Origin: Pseudobacteriovorax antillogorgiicola
GTDB taxonomy: Bacteria; Bdellovibrionota_B; Oligoflexia; Oligoflexales; RGVZ01
Reading direction: 5' to 3'
Assembly: GCA_945897695.1 (NCBI GenBank)
Contig: CAMDGW010000039.1
Coordinates: forward strand, 1 to 15,494
Length of the DNA: 15,494 bases
The translations under genes and the position numbers were made by a program. Of this stretch, positions 6,848-15,494 are shown piece after piece (the first letter of the stretch is position 1; every line of letters starts with the position of its first letter). The notes under the pieces were generated by a model. The model did no database searches. It worked only from the letters and a program-made list of their open reading frames with translations, and was not told the origin of the DNA.

Positions 6848-7741
6848 TTGTTCAAAGCTAGTTTAAAACTTTTTTTGGGAGCGACGGCCATTGGCTTCGC
6901 TCCCATTTTCGCGAAGCTTTTAATCGTTGATGGTGGCGTTAGCCCCATTGGCTCAGGATTTTGGCGGATGTTCATCGGAAGCCTTGGTTTTTTGATACTC
7001 GTGCTTGCCAATCGAGACCAAAGAAAAGCCAAAGGTGAGGTGGTGCGTCTGCTGCGGGATTCAGCTGGTCCTGCATTGATGGCGGGCCTGTTGTTTGCTG
7101 GCGATTTGATGGCGTGGCACACGTCGTTTCTTTATACATCGGTCGGCGCCAGTTCCTTGATCGCAAACCTTTCAGCCATTCTTGTTCCATTGGCTGGGGT
7201 GTTATTTTTTAAAGAAACGTTACAGGTAAACGTCGTCCTTGGGGGAGCGCTTGCATTTTCTGGACTTGGTGGCCTGACTTTTCTCAAGCCTGAGCATCTG
7301 CAGGCTGCCCATGATTCGTGGAGATTTTTGGGTGAAGGTTTGGCCTTTATGACAGCCTTTTTTTACACTGGCTACATGATTTCAATTAAGACCCTCGCAG
7401 GCCGATACTCGTCCAGGATGCTGATGCTTATCTCCTCTTGCGTGAGTGCCCTTGCCCTGGGTGCCGTAGCTATTTTATTGCGTGAGCCCATACTGCCAAA
7501 TCATGAAGTCGGTTGGTTGTGGGCAATTTGTGTTGGACTGATTAGCCAAGTTATAGGCCAGGGGCTGGTTGCTAGCTCTTTAGCCGTATTGCCCGTCGGG
7601 CAATCAGCTATTCTGCTTTTGTGGGCGCCTATCAGCACGGCGATATTTGGATGGCTGATTTTCAATGAAGCGATGAGCACCGGCCAGATTTGGTCGATGC
7701 TTTTAATGGTGTTCGGAATCGGAATTGTTGCCCGCAGGTAA
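6848..7741 (+). CDS. EamA-family (DMT superfamily) transporter
   Basis: An inner-membrane permease of the drug/metabolite transporter superfamily, which exports small metabolites or amino acids. The 297-residue product has about ten hydrophobic segments in two EamA repeats, roughly 4-135 and 155-297. Family features include FAPIFAK in helix 1, SLIANLSAILVPLAGVLFFKE at the end of repeat one, and the matching ILLLWAPISTAIFGWLIFNE at the end of repeat two. The start is TTG, six bases after the S1 gene stop. A weak GGGA lies 11 bases upstream, so translation probably depends on coupling to the S1 gene. The two genes therefore form an operon, although their functions are not obviously related. The substrate is unknown. 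The stop lies three bases from the stop of maeB on the other strand. Confidence 0.88.
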   Translation: MFKASLKLFLGATAIGFAPIFAKLLIVDGGVSPIGSGFWRMFIGSLGFLILVLANRDQRKAKGEVVRLLRDSAGPALMAGLLFAGDLMAWHTSFLYTSVGASSLIANLSAILVPLAGVLFFKETLQVNVVLGGALAFSGLGGLTFLKPEHLQAAHDSWRFLGEGLAFMTAFFYTGYMISIKTLAGRYSSRMLMLISSCVSALALGAVAILLREPILPNHEVGWLWAICVGLISQVIGQGLVASSLAVLPVGQSAILLLWAPISTAIFGWLIFNEAMSTGQIWSMLLMVFGIGIVARR

Positions 7742-7744
7742 GTC

Positions 7745-10030
7745 CTATTTCTGGTTTTTTACGAAGCGGTTGGCAATCATATAAATCATGTTGCAGAGAT
7801 CCTCAGTATTGCTACCTCGCTCCATAACTGACGCGGGAAGCTGAGGTCCAAGTAACACTGGGCCGATTCCCGTGCTACCAGAAATTGCGGAGAAAAGTTT
7901 GTAGGCAATATTGGCGCTCGTTAGATCGGGGAAAATAAGGACATTAGCTTGCCCTTTGAGCTGACAGAATGGGAAGTCCCGTTCTTGCAGTTTATCGTTC
8001 AAGGCAATGTCTGCTTGAATTTCGCCGTCAAAAATAAAGTCTACATTTCGCTCGTGTAGAATCTTGACTGCTTCGGCCACTCGTTGGCTTTTTTCATGGC
8101 GATTGCTGCCGAAGCTGGAAAAGCTTAGCATGGCTACGCGAACTGTCTCATCGGTATATTGCTTGGCAAAATTAGCCGTATTGAAGGCAATGTCAGCCAA
8201 TTCGGCAGACGAGGGATCGATACACACTGTGCAATCGGACAGGAAGTACATCTTTTTGTTCCAGGAGAACATGTACAAGCCGTTCATAATTCGGCCAGGT
8301 TTAGTTCGGATCACTTCCAGGATCGGTTTTAAGCCGTTAACGTACGGTTCCACCATACCAGCGATTAAGCCCTCAGCGGCACCGCTACGAACTAACATGT
8401 TGCCAAAGTAGTTGTTGTTACGCAGCATCTGCTGGGCGGCAGACCTGGTCACACCCTTTCTTTGTCTCATCTTATAAATTTCTTCTGCAAAAGCCTCAAG
8501 TCGATCATCTGTGTGGGGATCGATGATCGTAGATTTTTTATCGAAATTGTGGATTCCAAGAGATTCAGCTTTAGCCACGATCTCTCTTGCGTTACCAAGA
8601 AGGATGGTCGAAACATCTCCTTCGTAATCCATCTGAGCTGCAGCTTTTATCACCCGGTCGTCATGGCCGTGCACCAAGACAATTCTCGGCTTGGAATTTG
8701 ATTTGCGCGTCCATCCAGAAATATTGTTACGCATCTGACGAACTAGCCGCTTAGTCGGACCAAGGATTCGTTCAATATGCTGAGTGTATTGGTCCACGTT
8801 AACTTGCTTACGAGCGACGCCTGACTTCATGGCCGCTTCTGCGACTGCAGGAGCAACGTAAAGAAGAACCCGTGGATCCATGGGCTTTGGAATCAGGTAC
8901 TCTTTGCCGAAGCGGTAGCCTTCGGCTGTATTGTAAGCGCGAAGAACCTGCTCGGGCACATCCTCTTTAGCAAGGCGTGCAATAGCTCGGACGGCGGCCA
9001 TTTTCATTTCTTCATTGATGGTTGTGGCTTGGACGTCAAGGGCCCCGCGGAAAATAAATGGAAAACCTAGAACATTATTCACCTGGTTAGGGTAGTCGCT
9101 TCGTCCTGTAGCCATAATGCAGTCTGGTCGTGCTTTCTTGGCGTCATCAGGGGTGATTTCTGGGTCGGGGTTGGCAAGAGCAAAGATAATAGGATTTGGC
9201 GCCATCGGCATGATCATAGATGGTTTCAGGACGCCAGCTGCGGAAACCCCCACGAACGCGTCAGCACCTTTAAGGGCTTCTTCAAGACTGCGCAGGGAGG
9301 TTTCAATGGCAAATTTTTCTTTGTACTTATTCATGCCGTCTTTGCGCCCAGCGTAGATGACACCTTTGCTGTCGCACATGATGAGATTTTCTCTGCGTAT
9401 GCCAAGGGACAAAAACAAATTGGCACACGCAACCGCAGCTGCGCCGCCGCCGCTAAATACCACTCTGACGTCACTAATCTTGCGTCCTGTGATTTCAAGT
9501 GCATTTAGGAATGCGGCTCCAGCGATGATTGAGGTCCCATGCTGATCATCATGAAAAACGGGAATTTTCATGCGTTTGCGAAGCTCTTCTTCGATATAGA
9601 AACACTCTGGAGCCTTGATGTCTTCGAGATTAATCCCGCCAAATGTTGGCTCAAGCGCCTCCACGGCCGTTATGAACGCATCCGGGTCACTGGCTTTGAC
9701 TTCAATGTCAAAAACGTCGATGTCAGCAAATTTCTTAAACAATACGGCCTTGCCTTCCATAACAGGCTTAGATGCTTCAGGACCGATGTCCCCGAGCCCA
9801 AGTACAGCCGTACCGTTAGAAATCACGCCAACAAGGTTTGCGCGCCCCGTATACTCAAAAGAAAGGGCTGGATTTTTGGCAATCTCACGACAAGGTCCGG
9901 CCACTCCTGGCGAGTAGGCAATGGCAAGATCTTTTTGGCTTGAAACAGGTTTGGAAAGCCCGGTAAAAATTTTTCCTCTTGGTTCCCGAGCGTGGTACTC
10001 AAGTGCGAGTTTTTCGTAGTCAATACTCAC
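7745..10030 (-). CDS. maeB: NADP-dependent malic enzyme with phosphotransacetylase-like domain
   Basis: Catalyses oxidative decarboxylation of malate to pyruvate with NADP, in the cytoplasm, supplying NADPH and pyruvate for gluconeogenic growth. The 761-residue length is typical of MaeB-type enzymes (about 760). The malic domain (1-165) has [10 protein letters not shown] with catalytic Tyr39, [15 protein letters not shown] with catalytic Lys94, and [10 protein letters not shown] (159-168), including metal-binding acidic residues. The NAD(P)-binding domain (165-390) has [21 protein letters not shown] and [19 protein letters not shown] phosphotransacetylase-like domain occupies about 430-757; in E. 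coli MaeB this part is catalytically inactive and mediates oligomerisation and acetyl-CoA inhibition. The start is GTG, with GAGG six bases upstream (10037-10040). It is convergent with the transporter gene and divergent from galE, so it is probably transcribed alone. Confidence 0.96.
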   Translation of the reverse strand: MSIDYEKLALEYHAREPRGKIFTGLSKPVSSQKDLAIAYSPGVAGPCREIAKNPALSFEYTGRANLVGVISNGTAVLGLGDIGPEASKPVMEGKAVLFKKFADIDVFDIEVKASDPDAFITAVEALEPTFGGINLEDIKAPECFYIEEELRKRMKIPVFHDDQHGTSIIAGAAFLNALEITGRKISDVRVVFSGGGAAAVACANLFLSLGIRRENLIMCDSKGVIYAGRKDGMNKYKEKFAIETSLRSLEEALKGADAFVGVSAAGVLKPSMIMPMAPNPIIFALANPDPEITPDDAKKARPDCIMATGRSDYPNQVNNVLGFPFIFRGALDVQATTINEEMKMAAVRAIARLAKEDVPEQVLRAYNTAEGYRFGKEYLIPKPMDPRVLLYVAPAVAEAAMKSGVARKQVNVDQYTQHIERILGPTKRLVRQMRNNISGWTRKSNSKPRIVLVHGHDDRVIKAAAQMDYEGDVSTILLGNAREIVAKAESLGIHNFDKKSTIIDPHTDDRLEAFAEEIYKMRQRKGVTRSAAQQMLRNNNYFGNMLVRSGAAEGLIAGMVEPYVNGLKPILEVIRTKPGRIMNGLYMFSWNKKMYFLSDCTVCIDPSSAELADIAFNTANFAKQYTDETVRVAMLSFSSFGSNRHEKSQRVAEAVKILHERNVDFIFDGEIQADIALNDKLQERDFPFCQLKGQANVLIFPDLTSANIAYKLFSAISGSTGIGPVLLGPQLPASVMERGSNTEDLCNMIYMIANRFVKNQK

Positions 10031-10077
10031 GGATCACCTCAGCAGTGGCAGAATTCAATAAAAATAATCGGGATCTG

Positions 10078-10170
10078 AAGGAGGTGAGTGTATTGCAAAT
10101 AGCCTTTGAGGGCAAGCCATGGGGAACGGTGGGTAATCTCAGTCTAAGGTGCCGTATTTATTTTGACTAA
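10078..10170 (+). other. Possible 25-codon leader ORF behind a perfect ribosome-binding site
   Basis: AAGGAGG (10078-10084) is a full match to the anti-Shine-Dalgarno sequence, eight bases before TTG 10093. The frame from there runs 25 codons (MQIAFEGKPW onward) to TAA at 10168-10170, 76 bases ahead of the galE start. It could be a leader peptide or small protein, or the motif could belong to nothing: GTG starts nearby in other frames end within a few codons. Its codons show no recognisable amino-acid run that would suggest attenuation. Confidence 0.25.
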
Positions 10171-10191
10171 ATGGCGCTGCGGAGGCATTCT
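10163..10191 (+). promoter_or_regulatory. Candidate promoter for the galE-like operon
   Basis: TTGACT (10163-10168, five of six -35 consensus bases) is followed after 17 bases by CATTCT (10186-10191, only three of six -10 bases). The transcript would start near 10198, about 50 bases before the GTG start. The -35 is good and the -10 poor, so this is tentative. Confidence 0.3.
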
Positions 10192-10246
10192 AAAAATCGA
10201 AAGTGAAAACAAATTAATCACTAATCCCGTGTGCGGAAGGACCGAA

Positions 10247-11302
10247 GTGACGGCAAATTCGGGTGAAAAAAAACAAACCTTAGGCAATATCTTGGTCACG
10301 GGCGGTGCTGGCTATATTGGCGCGACTGTGTGTTCGGCGCTTTTAGATGCAGGTTGGACGCCGATCATTTTGGATAATTTGTCTCAAGGCCGTAAAGAGT
10401 TCACTGAGGGACGCGTTTTTTATCACGGAGACATTGCCGACCGCTCTTTGTTGAAGACGATTGTTGAAAAACATGGGCCAATTTTTGGAGTGATTCACTG
10501 TGCAGCTCTGATCGTGGTTCCAGAGAGTGTTGAGTCGCCTGAAACCTATTACCGGGAAAATGTCTCTAAATCATTGGAATTATTTGCCGGCCTTCGTGAG
10601 GTTGGCTGTAAGAGAATTGTCTTCAGTTCTTCTGCGGCGATTTACGATGCAGTTGCAGGATTCATGGTTACCGAGGAGTCACCCTTAAAACCTCTCAGTC
10701 CCTATGCTCGTACTAAGTTTATGATGGAAATGGTACTTGAGGACTTCTGCGAAGCCTACGATATGAGAGGAATTTCCCTTAGATATTTTAATCCAATTGG
10801 TGCCGATCCGAAGATGAGAACTGGCACCTACGTTAAGGCCCCAACCCATGTGTTGGGACGTCTTGTAGGTGTCTCTCTTGGAAAAATTCCCACTTTCGAA
10901 ATCACTGGTACCAAGTGGCCGACCCGCGATGGAAGTGGTATCCGTGACTATATTCATGTTTGGGACTTGGCCAGAGCCCACGTTAAAGCGATTGAAAGTT
11001 TTGATCGAGTGTTTAATGGGGGGACAGAAGCTTCCTCGAATCAGTCGTCGTACCGCGTTATCAATCTAGGTACCGGCCACGGTGTGACGGTCCGCGAACT
11101 GGTGGCGGCGTTTGAAAAGGTCCATGGTTCAGCTATCAACAAAAAAGAGTCGAGTCCCCGTCCAGGAGACGTTGCTGGTAGCTTTGCCAGCTGTGATGCT
11201 GCAGAGTCTCTGATCGGGTGGAAGGCTGAACTTTCAGTTGAGCAGGGCATCAGAGACGCATTGCAGTGGACCGGGATCTGGGATCGTCGCGGTGATGTTT
11301 GA
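10247..11302 (+). CDS. galE: UDP-glucose 4-epimerase-like NAD-dependent epimerase
   Basis: An extended short-chain dehydrogenase/reductase of the GalE type, interconverting UDP-glucose and UDP-galactose (or related UDP-sugars) for polysaccharide and lipopolysaccharide synthesis. GTG 10247 is chosen because AAGGA (10237-10241) lies five bases upstream; the frame is open back to 10163, but that part has no family similarity. The resulting 351 residues fit the family (about 340). Seen: the Rossmann motif GGAGYIG (19-25), HCAALIVVPESV, FSSSAAIYD with catalytic Ser129, YARTK with Tyr153 and Lys157, RYFNPIGAD, the GalE hallmark IRDYIHVWDLARAHV, and the C-terminal PRPGDVAGSFA and GWKAELSVEQGIRDAL. 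The region between FNPIGA and DGSGIRDY, which lines the sugar pocket, differs from the E. coli GalE pattern, so the exact UDP-sugar is uncertain. A small gene and the formaldehyde genes follow on the same strand. Confidence 0.88.
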   Translation: MTANSGEKKQTLGNILVTGGAGYIGATVCSALLDAGWTPIILDNLSQGRKEFTEGRVFYHGDIADRSLLKTIVEKHGPIFGVIHCAALIVVPESVESPETYYRENVSKSLELFAGLREVGCKRIVFSSSAAIYDAVAGFMVTEESPLKPLSPYARTKFMMEMVLEDFCEAYDMRGISLRYFNPIGADPKMRTGTYVKAPTHVLGRLVGVSLGKIPTFEITGTKWPTRDGSGIRDYIHVWDLARAHVKAIESFDRVFNGGTEASSNQSSYRVINLGTGHGVTVRELVAAFEKVHGSAINKKESSPRPGDVAGSFASCDAAESLIGWKAELSVEQGIRDALQWTGIWDRRGDV

Positions 11303-11350
11303 TAGCTCTCTAAATCAACCTTGGTTTGCTTTATTTAGGAGTTAATTACG

Positions 11351-11671
11351 GTGAATGTGCGATTGTTACATGAGCAACTTGTCAGGGCTATCCAAAGATT
11401 TGGATCGGAAGCTCGTGAATATCGGCAGGTTTATCGTCGCCTTTCCCAGCTTCTACCAGATCGCTGGAAATCCCTGGTTGCAGATAACAGATCGCGAGGA
11501 ATGGGACCTTCCGCATCTCAGCGCGCAGCATTCGCTTCCACAGAGTTTATAAATTACGTGGATGAATTGGTACAATTTGGCGCCTCAAGTCTAGAGGCAA
11601 GAATACAATATGAAACGCACATGATGCTCATCGATGCGCGTCGATCGTTGCGAGCATCTGCAAGAAAATAG
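11351..11671 (+). CDS. Small helical protein of unknown function in the frm operon
   Basis: No family is recognised. The 106-residue product is charged, rich in Arg, Leu, Ala and Ser, has no cysteine, signal peptide or membrane segment, and looks entirely helical. An amphipathic N-terminal part (LHEQLVRAIQRFGSEAREY) suits a short coiled coil or helical bundle. The start is GTG, with AGGAG (11337-11341) nine bases upstream. It lies 48 bases after the galE-like gene and 12 bases before the class III alcohol dehydrogenase, so it is almost certainly cotranscribed with the latter. It is not the formaldehyde sensor FrmR, which needs a conserved cysteine, and not a glutathione-formaldehyde activating enzyme. 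A regulatory or accessory role is possible, but nothing in the sequence proves it. Confidence 0.75.
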   Translation: MNVRLLHEQLVRAIQRFGSEAREYRQVYRRLSQLLPDRWKSLVADNRSRGMGPSASQRAAFASTEFINYVDELVQFGASSLEARIQYETHMMLIDARRSLRASARK

Positions 11672-12793
<1,122 letters not shown>

Positions 12794-12815
12794 ATCCTTC
12801 CAGGCAAGAGGCCCC

Positions 12816-13655
12816 ATGTCAGCGTTTACGGTATTAAAAGAGCATCGATCCTTTGGTGGGACTGTCCGCTTTATGGAGCATCAGTCGCGGGAAACCAAAA
12901 CCAAGATGAAGCTATCTTGTTATCTTCCCGCGGGAGAGATCAATGGATGTCTTATTTGGCTCTCGGGACTAACCTGCAGCGAAGAAAACTTTATAACCAA
13001 AGCAGGTGCGCAAAAGGTCCTTGCAGAACTTGGTCTCATGATCGTTTGCCCTGATACATCACCTAGAGGTTTGAACCTTCCAGGTGAGCATGACAGCTGG
13101 GACTTTGGTGAAGGGGCTGGTTTTTATGTTGATGCGGTAACGCCTGGTTATGCTGATCATTACCGGATGTACAGTTACGTCGCCGATGAATTGTATGGGC
13201 TTCTTGTAGGGGAGTTTGCTGTCGGTGGCAGAGTTTCTATAATGGGTCACTCTATGGGTGGTCACGGTGCCTTGGTGATCGGCCTTCGAAATCCTAAAAA
13301 ATTTAAATCCATCTCTGCATTTGCCCCAATCGTAAACCCTTTAAATTGTCGCTGGGGACAAAAGGCTTTTAGCGGGTACCTTGGCGCAGACTCGGTGGAA
13401 CTCTGGAAATCATATGATGCATGTGAGCTGATCAAGACTGGCAAGGTTCATCCACAGCCTATTTTGATTGATCAAGGCGCTAATGACCAGTTTATTGACG
13501 ATCAGCTACTGCCGCAATCGATAGTGGATGCCGCAAGGTCAACTGGTCAAAAGATCTTTTTGAATAAACGCTCAGGCTATGACCACAGTTATTACTTTAT
13601 AGCCTCGTTTGTTGACGAACATATCCGGTTTCATTCAGAAAAAATTATTAGCTGA
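12816..13655 (+). CDS. frmB: S-formylglutathione hydrolase
   Basis: Hydrolyses S-formylglutathione to formate and glutathione, the second step of glutathione-dependent formaldehyde detoxification. It is a cytoplasmic alpha/beta-hydrolase of the esterase D family (FrmB/YeiG/FghA). The 279-residue length is the family norm. The catalytic triad is Ser146 (GHSMGGHGA), Asp224 (DQGANDQF) and His257 (GYDHSYYF); SGLTCSEENFITKAGAQ (50-66) and PDTSPRG (79-85) are family signatures, and WDFGEGAGFYVDA forms the oxyanion region. ATG 12816 is chosen because the start at 12744 would overlap the dehydrogenase gene and add residues absent from the family; AAGAGG (12806-12811) precedes it. It lies 22 bases after the dehydrogenase stop, in the same operon. 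No convincing terminator follows. Confidence 0.96.
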   Translation: MSAFTVLKEHRSFGGTVRFMEHQSRETKTKMKLSCYLPAGEINGCLIWLSGLTCSEENFITKAGAQKVLAELGLMIVCPDTSPRGLNLPGEHDSWDFGEGAGFYVDAVTPGYADHYRMYSYVADELYGLLVGEFAVGGRVSIMGHSMGGHGALVIGLRNPKKFKSISAFAPIVNPLNCRWGQKAFSGYLGADSVELWKSYDACELIKTGKVHPQPILIDQGANDQFIDDQLLPQSIVDAARSTGQKIFLNKRSGYDHSYYFIASFVDEHIRFHSEKIIS

Positions 13656-13791
13656 TATTGAATAACTTAATGCGTGACGTGGAGCTTGAGTCAGCCAAAA
13701 GTTGGCCCATACTGCTCGTCTAGGCCATCAACCTGGCAATGATGACATGTCCAAGTAGAGCTCCGAGGCTGCTTTTCGTTACATGCTCGTG

Positions 13792-15456
13792 TCAAGATTG
13801 ATCTTTGTGGACTCCAACGACCGCCCGACCCGATGGATCTGCCATTTTTGCAAATTCGGCATCCCAACGGATGGCGGTAGGTGTACTGCAAGCGATGCTT
13901 GGACCATCAGGTACGCACGCAGCCGCCGATGGACCCGGAAATAGCTCATCGAATATGCTGCGAAAGTAAAACCCTTCCTTTGTTAGGGGAGTCTTCATAG
14001 GGAATCGGAATTCGGCTGCCTCCATCATTTCATCGGTCACGGAAGCTTGTGCATGGAGCTTTAAGGAATCAATCCACCCGTATCCCACGCCGTCAGAAAA
14101 TTGCTCCTTCTGACGCCAGAGTATCTCGTCAGGTATCAAACCGGTGAATGCTTCGCGAAGAATGTGTTTTTCCATTCTTCCTGATTTGATCATCTTTTCC
14201 ATAGGGTCGATTCCCATGGCAAGGTCCAAGAATTCTCGATCAAGAAATGGAACTCGCGCCTCGACGCCCCAGGCGGCCATGGCTTTATTGGCGCGCAAGC
14301 AGTCATACAGATGGAGATTCTCCAGTTTTCTTACTGTCTCCTCGTAAAATTCTCGAGCGTTTGGCGCCTTGTGAAAGTAAAGATAACCACCAAAAATTTC
14401 ATCGGAGCCTTCTCCAGATAGTATCATTTTGATGCCCATCGCCCTGATTTTCCTGGCCATCAAATACATAGGCGTTGCAGCTCGAATGGACGTAATGTCA
14501 AAGGTTTCGAGATGGTAAATGACATCTCTCAGGGCGTCGAGACCTTCCTGGACCGTGAAAATAATTTCGTGATGAATTGATTTGATGTGTTCAGCAACTT
14601 TGCGGGCCATTTTTAGGTCGGGGGAATCCTTGAGTCCCACAGCAAACGAATGTAACTGCGGCCACCATGCAGGATCTTTGCTGTCTGTTTCAACGCGCGC
14701 TTTACTATACTTTGCTGCCAGAGCTGCGATGACAGATGAGTCCAAGCCCCCAGATATTAAGAGACCATAGGGTACATCACACATGAGTTGGCGCCTCACG
14801 GCATCCTCCAAGCCTGTGGCAAGCTGCTTCTTGCTAAAGGGCTCCGCTGGCAGTGAGGAGGTGTCAGACCATTTCGGACTATAATACCGAATGAGTGAGT
14901 CATCAGAGCTTTTGTAGATATGACCTGGAGGAAACTCTGAAAGATCAGCACAAACGTCGTTTATAGCCTTCATTTCACTTGCGACATAAAGCCTTCCTTT
15001 TCCGTCACGCCCCCAATAAAGGGGCACGATACCCAGATGATCGCGGGCAATAACGTAAGATCCATTTTTCGGGTCATACAAAACAAACGCAAAAATTCCG
15101 TTGACGTTGTCGAGCATCTTTTCGCCGAGCTCCTCGTATAAATAGAGCAAAACCTCGCAGTCGGAATTTGTTTGGAAATCATGTGTTTTTTCTAGGCCAG
15201 CTCTCAGAGCAACGTGGTTATATATCTCGCCGTTGACTGCTAGGACTCGTTTTGTTCTTGAATCAATGAGGGGTTGCGCCCCGTGTTCGATGTCTACAAT
15301 GGCCAGTCTTTCATGGGCTAAAACGGCCTTGTCGTCGGCATAAATGCCGCTCCAGTCCGGACCTCGGTGGCGAAGTTTCTTTGCAAGCTGGACCGCCTTG
15401 GTGCGCAGTGCGTCCGCGTCGGATTTAATTTCTAGAATAGCTAAGATTCCACACAT
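13792..15456 (-). CDS. asnB: Asparagine synthetase B, glutamine-hydrolysing
   Basis: Makes asparagine from aspartate, ATP and glutamine. The 554-residue length equals that of E. coli AsnB. After removal of Met1, Cys2 (MCGILA) is the glutaminase nucleophile. Other class II glutaminase residues are Arg50 (HERLAI), Asn75 and Glu77 (NGEIYN) and Asp99 (NSDCE). The synthetase domain (about 205-540) has the PP-loop SGGLDSS (235-241) and LSGEGSDEIFGGY (346-358), with EARVPFLDREFLDLAM and QKEQFSDGVGYGWID further on, and the C-terminal CVPDGPSIACSTPTAIRWD and DPSGRAVVGVH of true AsnB. These features place it with the biosynthetic enzymes rather than with antibiotic or exopolysaccharide amidotransferase relatives. 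AAGGA lies nine bases before the ATG. Only 38 bases of upstream sequence are present, so its promoter is outside the window. Confidence 0.96.
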   Translation of the reverse strand: MCGILAILEIKSDADALRTKAVQLAKKLRHRGPDWSGIYADDKAVLAHERLAIVDIEHGAQPLIDSRTKRVLAVNGEIYNHVALRAGLEKTHDFQTNSDCEVLLYLYEELGEKMLDNVNGIFAFVLYDPKNGSYVIARDHLGIVPLYWGRDGKGRLYVASEMKAINDVCADLSEFPPGHIYKSSDDSLIRYYSPKWSDTSSLPAEPFSKKQLATGLEDAVRRQLMCDVPYGLLISGGLDSSVIAALAAKYSKARVETDSKDPAWWPQLHSFAVGLKDSPDLKMARKVAEHIKSIHHEIIFTVQEGLDALRDVIYHLETFDITSIRAATPMYLMARKIRAMGIKMILSGEGSDEIFGGYLYFHKAPNAREFYEETVRKLENLHLYDCLRANKAMAAWGVEARVPFLDREFLDLAMGIDPMEKMIKSGRMEKHILREAFTGLIPDEILWRQKEQFSDGVGYGWIDSLKLHAQASVTDEMMEAAEFRFPMKTPLTKEGFYFRSIFDELFPGPSAAACVPDGPSIACSTPTAIRWDAEFAKMADPSGRAVVGVHKDQS

Positions 15457-15494
15457 ATTTTTCGGTCCTTTTTTTGCCGTGACGTTGTCGATCT

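Noticed and set aside
9539..9943. A 134-codon plus-strand frame inside maeB
   Set aside because: It is antisense to the conserved malic domain, with no ribosome-binding site and no family resemblance.
11351..11671. Formaldehyde-responsive repressor FrmR for the small gene ahead of frmA
   Set aside because: FrmR proteins need a conserved N-terminal-region cysteine and have a different sequence pattern. This protein has no cysteine.
13694..13706. Hairpin GCCAA-AAG-TTGGC between frmB and asnB as a terminator
   Set aside because: The stem is only five pairs and there is no T-tract on either strand. The 136-base gap holds no convincing terminator.
13691..13891. A minus-strand frame with a CHHC stretch spanning the asnB 3' end and the gap downstream
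   Set aside because: Most of it overlaps asnB in another frame, it has no start signal, and CHHC alone is not a haem or zinc motif.
13792..15456. An exopolysaccharide or antibiotic-type asparagine synthase homologue
   Set aside because: Length, catalytic residues and the C-terminal ACVPDGPSIACST segment match biosynthetic AsnB, and no sugar or peptide cluster surrounds it.

Overview
This is about 15.5 kb of bacterial chromosome, densely coded, of middling GC content (my estimate by eye), with ten clearly recognisable protein genes, two lipoproteins of no family I know, and one small unknown gene. It has no rRNA, tRNA or CRISPR. The mix suggests a Gram-negative, probably free-living proteobacterium-like organism: outer-membrane lipoproteins, a FadL-type barrel, Blc lipocalin, MaeB-type malic enzyme, and glutathione-dependent formaldehyde oxidation. 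The many lysine- and serine-rich envelope lipoproteins recall Bdellovibrionota/Oligoflexia, but that placement is an impression; no phylogenetic marker gene is present.

Left edge (1-265): four degenerate direct repeats with a 26-27 bp period, the last one decaying. They resemble the clustered transposase-binding sites at the ends of Tn7-like or IS21-like elements. If so, the element lies to the left of the window and no transposase is visible here. Next comes an envelope locus (266-3757, plus strand): an unknown lipoprotein, a FadL/OmpP1-like outer-membrane barrel, and a second lipoprotein that is a clear though diverged paralogue of the first. A strong bidirectional terminator closes it. This is the least explained part of the window.

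Middle (3796-7741): a Blc-type lipocalin and a half-size TauE/SafE membrane protein on the minus strand, then a divergent TPMT-family methyltransferase on the plus strand, then an S1-domain RNA-binding protein with only four S1 repeats, followed seven bases later by an EamA-family transporter. The transporter runs head-on into maeB (minus strand), with only three bases between the two stop codons.

Right part: maeB (malic enzyme fused to a phosphotransacetylase-like domain) diverges from a galE-like epimerase across a 216-base gap that contains a possible 25-codon leader ORF behind a perfect ribosome-binding site. Downstream are a small all-helical unknown protein, class III alcohol dehydrogenase (S-hydroxymethylglutathione dehydrogenase) and S-formylglutathione hydrolase. 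The last two form a complete glutathione-dependent route from formaldehyde to formate. The window ends with asnB (glutamine-hydrolysing asparagine synthetase) on the minus strand, whose start lies 38 bases from the right edge.

Several starts were moved from the longest open frame to a codon with a good ribosome-binding site: first lipoprotein ATG 266, second lipoprotein GTG 2726, TauE-like ATG at 4780, galE GTG 10247, and formylglutathione hydrolase ATG 12816.
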